Shown: positions 26,894 through 35,215 of the stretch, in pieces
Numbering within the stretch: position 1 is the first letter of the stretch
How the letters are laid out: every line of letters begins with the position of its first letter
The notes under the pieces: generated by a model
What the model was told of the DNA's origin: nothing
The model's input: the letters and a program-made list of their open reading frames with translations, nothing else
The model's database searches: none
Made by a program: the position numbers and the translations under genes
Assembly: GCF_010671925.1 (NCBI RefSeq)
Contig: NZ_JAAHIH010000003.1
Coordinates: 1,302,001-1,366,000 of the forward strand
DNA length: 64,000 bases
Origin: Moorena sp. SIOASIH
Lineage (GTDB): Bacteria > Cyanobacteriota > Cyanobacteriia > Cyanobacteriales > Coleofasciculaceae
Direction: 5' to 3'

Positions 26894-27343
26894 ATGAATA
26901 ACTGCACTCAAGCAACACCTAAAAGAAGAAGTGAACGCAATCGGAAACGTTCTAAAAGAAGAGCTATTTTCTGTCCAATTCATCGTTGCTACCTTGATAG
27001 CGCTAGTCAAAAATATCGGTTGTTTGCTGATCGAGCAGGACAACTAATCCAGCGTGGTGTTAAACAAAAATATGCCTTGATGCTGATCGCCAGTAACACC
27101 ACAGTAGCTCTGGAAGGAGAGTGGCTAGAGGCTTTTTGGTGTAGTCAGTGCCAGTCAACCAACTGGTATCACTTGTGCCAGACAGGCGATCGCACCTATA
27201 AGGTATCTTTGGCTCCAGATCAGTTATGGCAACAGGTAACAGGGGTGATGGATCCTCAAGGAAACCCCTCAGTGGGAGAATTTACCCGTCGGCAGTCTAG
27301 AAAAATTGGTTTTCATGGGGTTAAAGATTTTGGGGCGATTTAG
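26894..27343 (+). CDS. Hypothetical zinc-motif protein, copy 1
   Basis: This 149-aa protein starts at the ATG 26894 (MNNCTQATPKRRSERNRKRS), with a very basic N-terminus followed by FCPIHRCYLDSASQKYRLFA and FWCSQCQSTNWYHLC, a pattern of CxxH/CxxC/H-C residues that could bind zinc. It may be a small DNA- or RNA-binding protein; no family is recognised. It is identical over about 130 codons to 37084-37506 at the DNA level, while the flanking leaders differ. The two copies have different C-terminal tails (here RKIGFHGVKDFGAI). It stands upstream of transporter and glycan genes. Confidence 0.75.
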   Translation: MNNCTQATPKRRSERNRKRSKRRAIFCPIHRCYLDSASQKYRLFADRAGQLIQRGVKQKYALMLIASNTTVALEGEWLEAFWCSQCQSTNWYHLCQTGDRTYKVSLAPDQLWQQVTGVMDPQGNPSVGEFTRRQSRKIGFHGVKDFGAI

Positions 27344-27369
27344 CTTTTTCTGTTATCAGTAGTCACACA

Positions 27370-28052
27370 ATGGCTGCCAAGCCGAAACTAGTCATTGAAG
27401 CGGGACGTACAGAAAAGCAGTACTGGAAAGACTTGTGGGGCTATCGGGAATTGTTCTATTTATTGCCATGGCGAGCCCTTTTTGACAATGGTAGTGTTTA
27501 CGGTGGTGTTTGGTAATCTAGCCAAATTACCTTACTATCGAAGGGGGAATGGTTGAGTGGCGAGATGGCGATGGCCTTGGTAGCGAGCAGGCACAACTGC
27601 AATCTATCAAGGTTTTTGACCATTGCAATCTATCAAGCTTTTTGACCGCGCAAGCGAGTTGCGTTCTTCCTTCCGCACAGATCAAGAAATCGTGGTGGCG
27701 ATAGAATATCTCGTCAAAAAACCTGTAGCAGGGATAAGAGTCATTTTAGCTTTACTGACCACAACAGGTGAGACAACCTTTACGTAAACAAGTCACTCGG
27801 TTTCTCCCATGATTCATACACCGGGGCTAAACCCAAGCCCAATGTGTCATTTCTGCCAATATCTTAAATCGTAACCGATACATTGTTGAAGTGACAGCAG
27901 GCAGTCCAGGTGTTAAAAATTCTTGGTGTGGCGTATCTGAACTCTCATTCAATGTGGATGGAATTGGTAATCACGGTTCAACCCATCCAGAAAGCTGGGA
28001 TGGTGTTGTTTGCCCTAAGCTTTCATGGACTGTCGAATCAATAACTAATTAA
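27370..28052 (+). pseudogene. Remnant of Wzm-Wzt polysaccharide ABC exporter genes
   Basis: 27370 starts MAAKPKLVIEAGRTEKQYWK and DLWGYRELFYLLPW, the N-terminus of a polysaccharide ABC permease. Out of frame and just downstream FLTMVVFTVVFGNLAKLP follows, so most of the intervening codons are gone. From about 27630 the trace matches the C-terminal carbohydrate-binding domain of a Wzt ATPase (SFRTDQEIVVAIEYLVKKPV; TSHSVSPMIHTPG; NVDGIGNHGSTHPESWDGVV), with several frameshifts, ending at TAA 28050-28052. The ATPase domain is absent. The exporter was deleted while the downstream biosynthetic genes stayed. Confidence 0.8.
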
Positions 28053-28061
28053 AGCAAAATA

Positions 28062-28871
28062 ATGAAAAACATACTCATTGCTGGCTATCCCAGATCTGGC
28101 AATACTTGGGTAAATAGCTTATTTTCTTACTATTTTAATGCGCCGTACTATGATGCAGCGATTGAAGAAGCTATTCTTACTGGTAAATCAATGTTGGATG
28201 TTGTTCGTGCGTACAACGATGCGGGGCTTTCAGGAGAACATCATCGTTCGGATCAAAAAAAAGAAATTCTTTCCGTCATCCAAACTCATGCCCTAGCAGA
28301 TAAATTTTGCCATACACATCCCAAATTTCTGGCAAAGCAAAGCTATAACTCAGCCGATTTTTTGGTGCTAATTGTCCGAGAACCAAAAGATGTTGCAGTT
28401 TCCTATTTCTACTACAGATTATTTTTTGAGCGTCGTTTGCACCAACATTGGTCTTCGGGTTTACCTGTTACATGGCGAGAATGGTTTTATCACCGCTTTT
28501 ATTTTCAGAAGTTCGTGCTGAACATGGCCCGAGAATGGACAACTTTTCATCAAAGCTGGTTAGTGTACAATCCCTTTGTCATTCATTATGAATCGTTACT
28601 GAGTGAGCCGGTGGCACAGATCAGGCGCTTCACCGATGCATTTGGTTTATCTTTTTATCCCCAATATGCCAAAGAAGCTGAAGAGTTTTGTCGTTTTTCT
28701 AATCTTGGCAAACGCGAAGCTCGACATCTCAAGGATCAAAAAGTAGTTTCTCAAAACGAAAAATTTATCCGTAGTGGAAAAGCGGGTGGCTGGAAAGAGT
28801 ATTTTTCCACAAGTCTAGTCGAAAATTTAGACAACGTTACTGCGCCAGTTAAAACCAAAATTGGCTATTAG
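28062..28871 (+). CDS. PAPS-dependent sulfotransferase
   Basis: This 269-aa cytosolic sulfotransferase-fold protein transfers sulfate from PAPS to an acceptor. The 5'-phosphosulfate loop is GYPRSGNTWVNS (8-19), and the 3'-phosphate site is REPKDVAVSY (about 106-115). C-terminally RSGKAGGWKEYFS matches the RKGxxGDWK motif. The acceptor is probably the glycan made by the neighbouring genes. It is the first intact gene of the plus-strand block 28062-36190, just after the exporter remnant. Confidence 0.88.
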   Translation: MKNILIAGYPRSGNTWVNSLFSYYFNAPYYDAAIEEAILTGKSMLDVVRAYNDAGLSGEHHRSDQKKEILSVIQTHALADKFCHTHPKFLAKQSYNSADFLVLIVREPKDVAVSYFYYRLFFERRLHQHWSSGLPVTWREWFYHRFYFQKFVLNMAREWTTFHQSWLVYNPFVIHYESLLSEPVAQIRRFTDAFGLSFYPQYAKEAEEFCRFSNLGKREARHLKDQKVVSQNEKFIRSGKAGGWKEYFSTSLVENLDNVTAPVKTKIGY

Positions 28872-28886
28872 TAAAAGCATTTTTTA

Positions 28887-29915
28887 ATGGTACAAATTGT
28901 GAACAAATATATCGTTGTTACCACGATAAATCAGAAATCAAAAGCACTCTCTTTATTCGAGCAAAAAAGCGATTGGAAAATCGTTGTGGTTGGTGATAAA
29001 AAAACGCCTCCAATTGAGTCTTCTGTTAATTTAACGTATTTATCGATTGCCGATCAAGTTGAACTGGGTTACGAAATTAGTCAACACTGTCCTTATAATC
29101 ATTATGCTCGCAAAAATATTGGCTATTTGTATGCAATTCAAGCAGGGGCAGAGGTGATTTATGACACTGATGATGACAACTGGCCCACAGAGAGTTGGGG
29201 AATCTACGATTTTTATGGCGACAGGCAATATGTGACCGAACAAAAGTTTGTAAACATCTATCGTTATTTCACCGAAAAGCTAGTTTGGCCACGAGGGTAC
29301 CCTTTAGACGAAATCAAGCATCAGACCGAGCATCAGCTTCTTAATACCAAGCCTGTCTCGATTGGGGTTTGGCAGGGGGTGGTCGATCTCGATCCCGATG
29401 TGGATGCTATTTACCGCTTGATCATCGGTGAAAACATTACCTTTGCCAAAAATAGCCCGGTCTTTTTAGGAGAGCATCAGTATTGCCCCTTCAATTCACA
29501 AAACACATTTTGGCATAGAGATGCCTTTCCTTACCTTTATCTGCCCTCAACTACAAGCTTCCGCTTTACCGATATATTGCGTGGATATATTGCCCAAAAA
29601 CTGATGTGGAACCAAGGTATATATCTCGGATTTCAGTCTGCTGACGTTTACCAAAAGCGCAATCCACACGACCTGATGACAGATTTCAAGCAAGAGGTAG
29701 AATGTTACCTTGGGGTCAAAGCAATTGTGGCTTTGCTGGACACACTGGAATTGGGAGAAAACCCCCTTCAAAACCTCAAAGTAGTCTATTCTGCTTTGGC
29801 AGAGGCTGGATTTGTTAGTGCGCTTGAGGTCTCGATTTGCCAAGCGTGGTTGAATGATTTGACCCGCATTCTTGAAAACAGGGACAACTATTACATCAAA
29901 GAGGGGGCTGCTTGA
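28887..29915 (+). CDS. STELLO/DUF288-type glycosyltransferase
   Basis: This 342-aa protein has the family signature NHYARKNIGYLYAIQAGAEV followed by the acidic IYDTDDDNWP cluster (about 70-99), equivalent to the metal-binding motif of glycosyltransferases. The N-terminal NKYIVVTTINQKSKAL and WKIVVVGDKKTP fit the GT-A-like fold. In plants and animals relatives are Golgi enzymes; here no membrane segment is seen, so it is likely cytoplasmic. The gene's stop overlaps the TTG start of the next gene by 4 bp (TTGA). Confidence 0.8.
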   Translation: MVQIVNKYIVVTTINQKSKALSLFEQKSDWKIVVVGDKKTPPIESSVNLTYLSIADQVELGYEISQHCPYNHYARKNIGYLYAIQAGAEVIYDTDDDNWPTESWGIYDFYGDRQYVTEQKFVNIYRYFTEKLVWPRGYPLDEIKHQTEHQLLNTKPVSIGVWQGVVDLDPDVDAIYRLIIGENITFAKNSPVFLGEHQYCPFNSQNTFWHRDAFPYLYLPSTTSFRFTDILRGYIAQKLMWNQGIYLGFQSADVYQKRNPHDLMTDFKQEVECYLGVKAIVALLDTLELGENPLQNLKVVYSALAEAGFVSALEVSICQAWLNDLTRILENRDNYYIKEGAA

Positions 29916-31024
29916 AACCGATCAAAATTCTTCTAGTACAGTGCGAAATGCACAGTTGGCGAGCAGCACGGGCATGGTCTTACAATCTCCATATTGGTTG
30001 GGAGCAAGGACTACGGGCAAATCAGGTTGAGTTTCTCACCATCACGACTCCGTGGCTTGCCCTTGCTAAAGAGATTATTGCGGGACGGACGTTTGATCAA
30101 GTATGGATCAATGATTTGGTCCTCTCATCGGCACGGGATGGGGGTGACATTAGTCAGACGCAGTTGGCGATGCTTGCTGCTTTAGCCCCCGTTCGTGTGG
30201 GCTTGCTCACCGAGTCCATTTACGATTACACAGACTCTGAAATGGCAGAACTCCCCGACATGCAACGGACACAGGCCGAAGTCGAGAAATGTTTGCCTCA
30301 TTTGACCCATGTGGTGGCTTATGATGAAGCTGATGTGGCAAAGGTAAAGCATCGTTGCGGGCTGCCTTGTATGTGGGCTCCCAGCCCTGTGGTGGAAAGC
30401 TTGATTCACGAAGATGTCCCACCGCCTACCTACAATCAGGCATTTTTTAGCGGGAGTATCTATCGTGGACGACAGGCGTGGCTTGAGCACCCCCTTCTCC
30501 AAGAGCATCTCAGTCGCCACGCTTCGCCTGATCAGGACACACTGTATCCACAAGTTTTCGATCGCTTACACAGCCGTCCTGCACGTCGTCTGATCCAAAA
30601 TCCTGTTGCCATTCCTTTTTATTCTGTCTATCTAAATGCGGTACGTTGCATTCGCAAACGCAGCTATGTACGATGGCTGCAAGGATTACAGTCGGGTGTC
30701 GCAGTTGTCAATCTGCCCCACTTTGTCAAGTCCTACACGCCCCGTGTGATTGAGGGTATGGCTGCAGGACGCCCGGTACTCTCTTGGGAGATTCCCAATC
30801 GACCGCGCAACCAAGCACTTTTTGAAGATGGAAAAGAAATTTTACTCTTTAATACCCCAGAGGAATTAGCTGGTCATATTCAGCGCTTGCAATCAGATAC
30901 TCTTTTTGCCCAACAAATCACAGAGAATGCCCGTCGCCGTATTCGGCAATTCCACACTACGGACAAGCGCGTACAGCAAATTTTGCAGTGGATTCAAACT
31001 GGAAAAGAGGCAATTTATCAGTAA
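29912..31024 (+). CDS. GT-B glycosyltransferase (GT4-like/CgeB-like)
   Basis: This 370-aa protein starts at a TTG (29912) with a purine-rich AGAGGGGG upstream, overlapping the previous stop. The C-terminal half carries the donor-site signature YTPRVIEGMAAGRPVLSWEI and GKEILLFNTPEELAGHIQRL, as in glycosyltransferases with a Glyco_trans_1_2-type domain. The N-terminal half is the acceptor side (LVQCEMHSWRAARAWSYNLH). It probably adds a sugar to the surface glycan; the sugar is unknown. Confidence 0.8.
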   Translation: MKPIKILLVQCEMHSWRAARAWSYNLHIGWEQGLRANQVEFLTITTPWLALAKEIIAGRTFDQVWINDLVLSSARDGGDISQTQLAMLAALAPVRVGLLTESIYDYTDSEMAELPDMQRTQAEVEKCLPHLTHVVAYDEADVAKVKHRCGLPCMWAPSPVVESLIHEDVPPPTYNQAFFSGSIYRGRQAWLEHPLLQEHLSRHASPDQDTLYPQVFDRLHSRPARRLIQNPVAIPFYSVYLNAVRCIRKRSYVRWLQGLQSGVAVVNLPHFVKSYTPRVIEGMAAGRPVLSWEIPNRPRNQALFEDGKEILLFNTPEELAGHIQRLQSDTLFAQQITENARRRIRQFHTTDKRVQQILQWIQTGKEAIYQ

Positions 31025-31037
31025 ATGACTCCTCCCT

Positions 31038-31853
31038 ATGTCTAACATCAAAAAAGGCTTGAAACACCTTTATTGGGAATTCTATAAGACTTTACCGATG
31101 CGCTATCTGCGTACAGCTCAATTTCGCAGCCATCGTCCACTGGAGGAGGGCAAATTGCGCGGTACACCAATTGTGCGCTACTACTGGGATCGATATCTTG
31201 ATCAACATCTTGGGGACATTCGGGGGCGAGGGCTAGAGATCGGAACCACCGCCACCATTCGACGCTTTGGTGGTCAAGCTTTAACACAGGCTGATGCGAT
31301 AGATGTCTCGGCACACAGTCCGGAAGTGACAGTTGTTGCGGATTTAAGCCGCGCCGACGATGTTAGTGCCAACACCTACGATTGCTTTGTTAATCAGTTT
31401 ACTATGCACATTATCTATGATGTGGAAGCGGCACTCTATCACTCCCTGCGCATCTTAAAGCCAGGTGGCGTGTTACTGATTAACTTTTCCTGTGTAGACT
31501 ATTATTTTCCCGACGGTTTAGATATGGGAACGGGGAAACCACTGTTTTTGTACCACTGGTTTACACCTATCGGTGTTGAAAATTTATTGCGCCGAGTTGG
31601 GGTTACACAGGCAGATTATAGCTCGGAAGTCTATGGTAATTTGTTTGCGCGCATTGCCTATCAGATGAATATGCCTGCGGAAGAACTCACTAACGATGAA
31701 TTGCAACATCAAGATGTTCACTATCCCGTGCTTATCTGTGTGCGTGTGGTCAAACCTACCCAGTGGCAAGGTAAACCACCAGAATATCGAGAGCCTTGGC
31801 ACCCGCAGGGTAAAACTGCCGTCTGGAATCGGGTTCAAGGCGAGCGTGTATGA
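31038..31853 (+). CDS. SAM-dependent methyltransferase (glycan cluster, first paralogue)
   Basis: This 271-aa protein has the core GRGLEIGTTATIRRFGGQAL (motif I is GTTAT rather than GxGxG), a VVADLSRADDVSANTYDCFV block, and ILKPGGVLLINFSCVDYYFP. It is similar in organisation to the next gene (31850-32620): both have PI.R(Y)YWDRYLDQH-like N-terminal parts and an identical LKPGGVLL motif. It is probably a sugar O-methyltransferase or glycan-capping enzyme. The last four bases overlap the start of the next gene. Confidence 0.78.
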   Translation: MSNIKKGLKHLYWEFYKTLPMRYLRTAQFRSHRPLEEGKLRGTPIVRYYWDRYLDQHLGDIRGRGLEIGTTATIRRFGGQALTQADAIDVSAHSPEVTVVADLSRADDVSANTYDCFVNQFTMHIIYDVEAALYHSLRILKPGGVLLINFSCVDYYFPDGLDMGTGKPLFLYHWFTPIGVENLLRRVGVTQADYSSEVYGNLFARIAYQMNMPAEELTNDELQHQDVHYPVLICVRVVKPTQWQGKPPEYREPWHPQGKTAVWNRVQGERV

Positions 31854-32620
31854 TGCCTAGATTAACATTTATAGGTTCGCATTCTGGACGAAATATTATG
31901 GAGGTAGCAGCAATTCATTCCTTTATAGCAACAGCCATCAAGAAAACGTTCCAGTGGTATCAACAGGTGACAGTCCAACCTGTCCGGTGGGGCAATTTGC
32001 GGCGCTTGACGCCCATCAGCCGCATTTTTGGGTTGGATCGAGGGATGCCCATTGATAGATACTATATTGAAGCATTTCTGCAAACCCATGCTGAGGATAT
32101 TCTTGGCTCCGTCTTGGAAATTGGGGAGGCTGTCTACACTCGTCAATTTGGTTGCGATCGCGTAACACAAATTCATGTCTTACACGCCCAAGCTGGTAAT
32201 CCTCAAGCCACGGTTGTGGGGGACTTAGCCACCGGGCAAGGGTTGCCCACAGAAGCGTTTGATTGCATGATTCTGACCCAGACCCTGCTTGTGATTTATG
32301 ATGTGCACAGTGCGATCGCTAATTGTTATGCTGCCCTTAAGCCAGGTGGAGTGTTGTTGGCTACCTTTCCGGGCATTAGTCAAATCAGTCGCTATGACAT
32401 GGATCGTTGGGGCGATTACTGGCGTTTTACTGATGCATCAGCACGGCGACTCTTTGGTGATGTCTTTGGTCACGACCAGGTAAGGGTCAACACCTATGGC
32501 AATGTGTTGAGTGCATGTGCCTTTTTGCAGGGTTTGGCAACGCAAGAACTTAAGGCACAAGAACTCGATTATCACGATCCTGATTATCAACTTTTGATTA
32601 CAGTGCGGGCAGTGAAGTGA
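31850..32620 (+). CDS. SAM-dependent methyltransferase-like protein (second paralogue)
   Basis: This 256-aa protein starts at an ATG overlapping the previous stop (ATGA). Motif I is degenerate (SVLEIGEAVYTRQFG), but DLATGQGLPTEAFDCMILTQ and CYAALKPGGVLLATFPG are methyltransferase-like. It may have started as a duplicate of the preceding gene. The weak SAM motif leaves catalytic activity uncertain. It is coupled by a 4-bp overlap to the deacetylase gene that follows. Confidence 0.72.
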   Translation: MMPRLTFIGSHSGRNIMEVAAIHSFIATAIKKTFQWYQQVTVQPVRWGNLRRLTPISRIFGLDRGMPIDRYYIEAFLQTHAEDILGSVLEIGEAVYTRQFGCDRVTQIHVLHAQAGNPQATVVGDLATGQGLPTEAFDCMILTQTLLVIYDVHSAIANCYAALKPGGVLLATFPGISQISRYDMDRWGDYWRFTDASARRLFGDVFGHDQVRVNTYGNVLSACAFLQGLATQELKAQELDYHDPDYQLLITVRAVK

Positions 32621-33672
32621 TGAAAAGAGTTATCAACTTTGGGATGGGACGAATCCATAGCGCAAGCCGCTGGCTGAGGAAAAAAATGTCTAACACGGCA
32701 CTGATTTTGCTCTACCATCGGGTGGCGGATGCACCAGCAGATCCGCAGTTGTTGTGCGTGTCACCAAGCCATTTCGCCGAACACCTGGAAGTGTTGCGGA
32801 AATACGCCCATCCCATCAGCCTTCAACAGCTTACTGATGCACTGCGGGTAGGTCATATTCCCCCTAGGGCAGTGGTCATTACCTTTGACGATGGCTATGT
32901 CGATAATATCACCAATGCCAAACCCTTGTTAGCACAGGCAGATGTGCCAGCAACGGTCTTTGTGACAACCGATTACATCGGGCAAATGCGTGAATTTTGG
33001 TGGGATGAACTGGAGCGACTGTTGTTACAACCGAACACACTTCCCCAAAAACTCTCCCTTAAAGTCGCAGGGGAACTTCAGGAGTGGGCATTGGGAAAAG
33101 CAACTACCTATAGCAAAGAGGAACATGAGCGTTATCGGAGTTGGAGCGTTTTGGAACCAACAGATCCAACACCACGCCATACAATCTATCGTGGGCTGCA
33201 TCGCCAGTTACTTGGGTTGTCGGGGCAAGAAATTGCAGCCAGTTTGCAAACACTACAACAACAGAGCGGTCAAGGGACGAAAGCTCGTCCCACTCATCGA
33301 CCAATGAAGCCAGAGGAGATCGTTCAATTAGCGGAAGGTGGCTTAGTTGAAGTAGGTGCCCACACCATCACCCATCCAAACCTTGCTACCTTGCCCATTG
33401 CTGCCCAGCTTACAGAAATTGAGCGCAGTAAAACAGAGTTAGAAACAATTCTGGGTCGTTCACTGAGCAGTTTTTCCTATCCATTTGGTACCCAAGCAAG
33501 TTATACACCCAAAACTGTTGCGTTGGTGCGTGAAATAGGCTTTAGCTGTGCTTGTGCCAACTTCCCAGATGTTGTTTGGAAGCGCTGCGATCGCTATCAG
33601 CTCCCCCGTATTGTGGTGCGTGATTGGAATGGTGATGAATTCGCTGAACGATTGCGGGGGCTTTTGACGTAG
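32617..33672 (+). CDS. Polysaccharide deacetylase (NodB domain, CE4)
   Basis: This 351-aa metal-dependent deacetylase removes N-acetyl groups from amino sugars. The CE4 motifs are AVVITFDDGYVDN (Asp pair, about 86-98), VGAHTITHPNLATLP (His pair) and FSYPFGTQASYTP. An insertion of about 75 residues rich in charged sequence lies between the first two motifs. The N-terminus shows no signal peptide but a short amphipathic stretch. The ATG overlaps the preceding stop by 4 bp, so it is translationally coupled. Confidence 0.87.
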   Translation: MMKRVINFGMGRIHSASRWLRKKMSNTALILLYHRVADAPADPQLLCVSPSHFAEHLEVLRKYAHPISLQQLTDALRVGHIPPRAVVITFDDGYVDNITNAKPLLAQADVPATVFVTTDYIGQMREFWWDELERLLLQPNTLPQKLSLKVAGELQEWALGKATTYSKEEHERYRSWSVLEPTDPTPRHTIYRGLHRQLLGLSGQEIAASLQTLQQQSGQGTKARPTHRPMKPEEIVQLAEGGLVEVGAHTITHPNLATLPIAAQLTEIERSKTELETILGRSLSSFSYPFGTQASYTPKTVALVREIGFSCACANFPDVVWKRCDRYQLPRIVVRDWNGDEFAERLRGLLT

Positions 33673-33730
33673 GCACACAGGAGCGAGCGCAAAAAATTGA
33701 TCGAATTGTGTTTGAAGGAGATAGCGATCC

Positions 33731-35059
33731 TTGCAAATCTTAAGCATCAATACCCGTGACATTACAGGAGGCGCAGCACAAATTGCGTGGCAGTTGCATC
33801 AAGGCTATCGGCAGCGCCGCTGCCAAAGTTGGCTGGCGGTGAGCGAAAAGCAGAGTGACGATCCCTACACAGTAGTGATACCCCATCTTGGCAAGATCAG
33901 TCAATCGATGTTGGGTGCAGCGTCAAAAATTGAAAGGCGGCACCCAAGTCCTTTGGCGAGTGCTTTAAAATTTCTAGCTGAACCGTGTAAGCATTGGGAG
34001 TTGAGGCAGGGGCACGAAAATTTTCACTATGCCGGGAGTCGGGATATTGAGAAGTTGGTTCCCATTGCGCCAGAAATCATCCACGCCCACAACCTACATG
34101 GTGACTATTTCGACCTGCACCAACTACCCCAACTCAGCCAGCGCGCACCCTTAGTGCTAACCCTCCATGATGCCTGGTTGCTGAGTGGTCATTGCGCCCA
34201 CTCACTCAGTTGCGACCGTTGGCAAATCGGCTGTGGGCACTGCCCTGATTTGAGGCTCTACCCCGCCATCCGACGGGATGCAACCGCTTTTAATTGGCAA
34301 CGCAAGGCTCAGATTTATCAGCGAAGCAAACTCTACATTACCACCCCTTGCCAATGGTTAATGAACAAAGTTGAACATTCAATGTTAGCTCCTGCTGTTG
34401 TTGATGCAAGAGTCATTCCCAATGGGGTCGATCTCAACATTTTTAAACCAGCTCCCAAAGCAGAAGTGCGTGACCGATTGGGATTGCCACAGGATGCGTT
34501 AATCTTGTTGTTCAGCGCGGAAGCAACTCGTCGCAATCCGTGGAAAGATTACGCGATGCTCCATGATGCGGTTGGCAAACTATCGGCGGTCGTCCAAACA
34601 AGGCAGGTTTTCGATCAATCCCCAATCTGTTTTGTGGTTTTGGGTGATGACGGCCCGACAGAACAAATAGGAAATGTTGAAGTACGTCACGTTGGTTATC
34701 AAAGCGATCGCACCACTGTTGCTAACTACTATCAAGGGGCTGACCTTTATCTACATGCCGCTAAAGCTGACACCTTTCCCACCAGCATTCTCGAAGCACT
34801 AGCTTGTGGTGTGCCTGTGGTGGCGACCGCTGTCGGTGGCATTCCCGAACAAGTCGAAGAAGGCGTAACAGGCTTTATCGTCCCTCAAGGCGATAGTGCA
34901 GCAATGGCGGAACGCATCCTGAAACTTATCGATTTAGAACCATTACGCCATGCAATGAGCCAAAACGCTCATCAAACTGCCAAACGGGCCTTTTCAGTCC
35001 AACGGATGGTAGATCAATACTTAAGTTGGTATGCCCACATCTTGCACCATTGTCATTAA
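33731..35059 (+). CDS. GT4-family glycosyltransferase with element-derived C-terminus
   Basis: This 442-aa protein starts at a TTG preceded by AAGGAGATAGCGATCC, a good ribosome-binding site with normal spacing. The GT-B fold is evident: IHAHNLHGDYFDLHQLPQL, LTLHDAWLLSGHC, PNGVDLNIFKP and the donor site TFPTSILEALACGVPVVATA. Cysteines CAHSLSCDRW..CGHCP are characteristic of a GT4 subgroup. The last seven residues (HILHHCH) and the stop lie in a foldback repeat also found at 47244-47363, so the original C-terminus was replaced. Confidence 0.87.
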   Translation: MQILSINTRDITGGAAQIAWQLHQGYRQRRCQSWLAVSEKQSDDPYTVVIPHLGKISQSMLGAASKIERRHPSPLASALKFLAEPCKHWELRQGHENFHYAGSRDIEKLVPIAPEIIHAHNLHGDYFDLHQLPQLSQRAPLVLTLHDAWLLSGHCAHSLSCDRWQIGCGHCPDLRLYPAIRRDATAFNWQRKAQIYQRSKLYITTPCQWLMNKVEHSMLAPAVVDARVIPNGVDLNIFKPAPKAEVRDRLGLPQDALILLFSAEATRRNPWKDYAMLHDAVGKLSAVVQTRQVFDQSPICFVVLGDDGPTEQIGNVEVRHVGYQSDRTTVANYYQGADLYLHAAKADTFPTSILEALACGVPVVATAVGGIPEQVEEGVTGFIVPQGDSAAMAERILKLIDLEPLRHAMSQNAHQTAKRAFSVQRMVDQYLSWYAHILHHCH

Positions 35060-35137
35060 TCGTAGGGTGGGCAGTGATTGAGACAGATAAAATAAGCTTG
35101 CAAAGCGCGTTGGTAGGCACTGCCCACCCTACATCAA
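35037..35137. repeat. TAGGGTGGGCAGTG foldback element, copy 1
   Basis: TAGGGTGGGCAGTG (from 35063) pairs with CACTGCCCACCCTA (to 35131) around GACAGATAA..AAGCTTGCAAAGCGCG. The outer arm ATCTTGCACCATTGTCAT (from 35039) is identical, inverted, to the right end of the copy at 47244-47363. This stretch codes for the end of the glycosyltransferase. Confidence 0.85.
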
Positions 35138-35215
35138 CTTAACGAATAGCACTAAAAATAAATCTACCTCTCGTAACTTCCTTTTTTTACATAATCCTTT
35201 AGAAAAACCTTCTTT

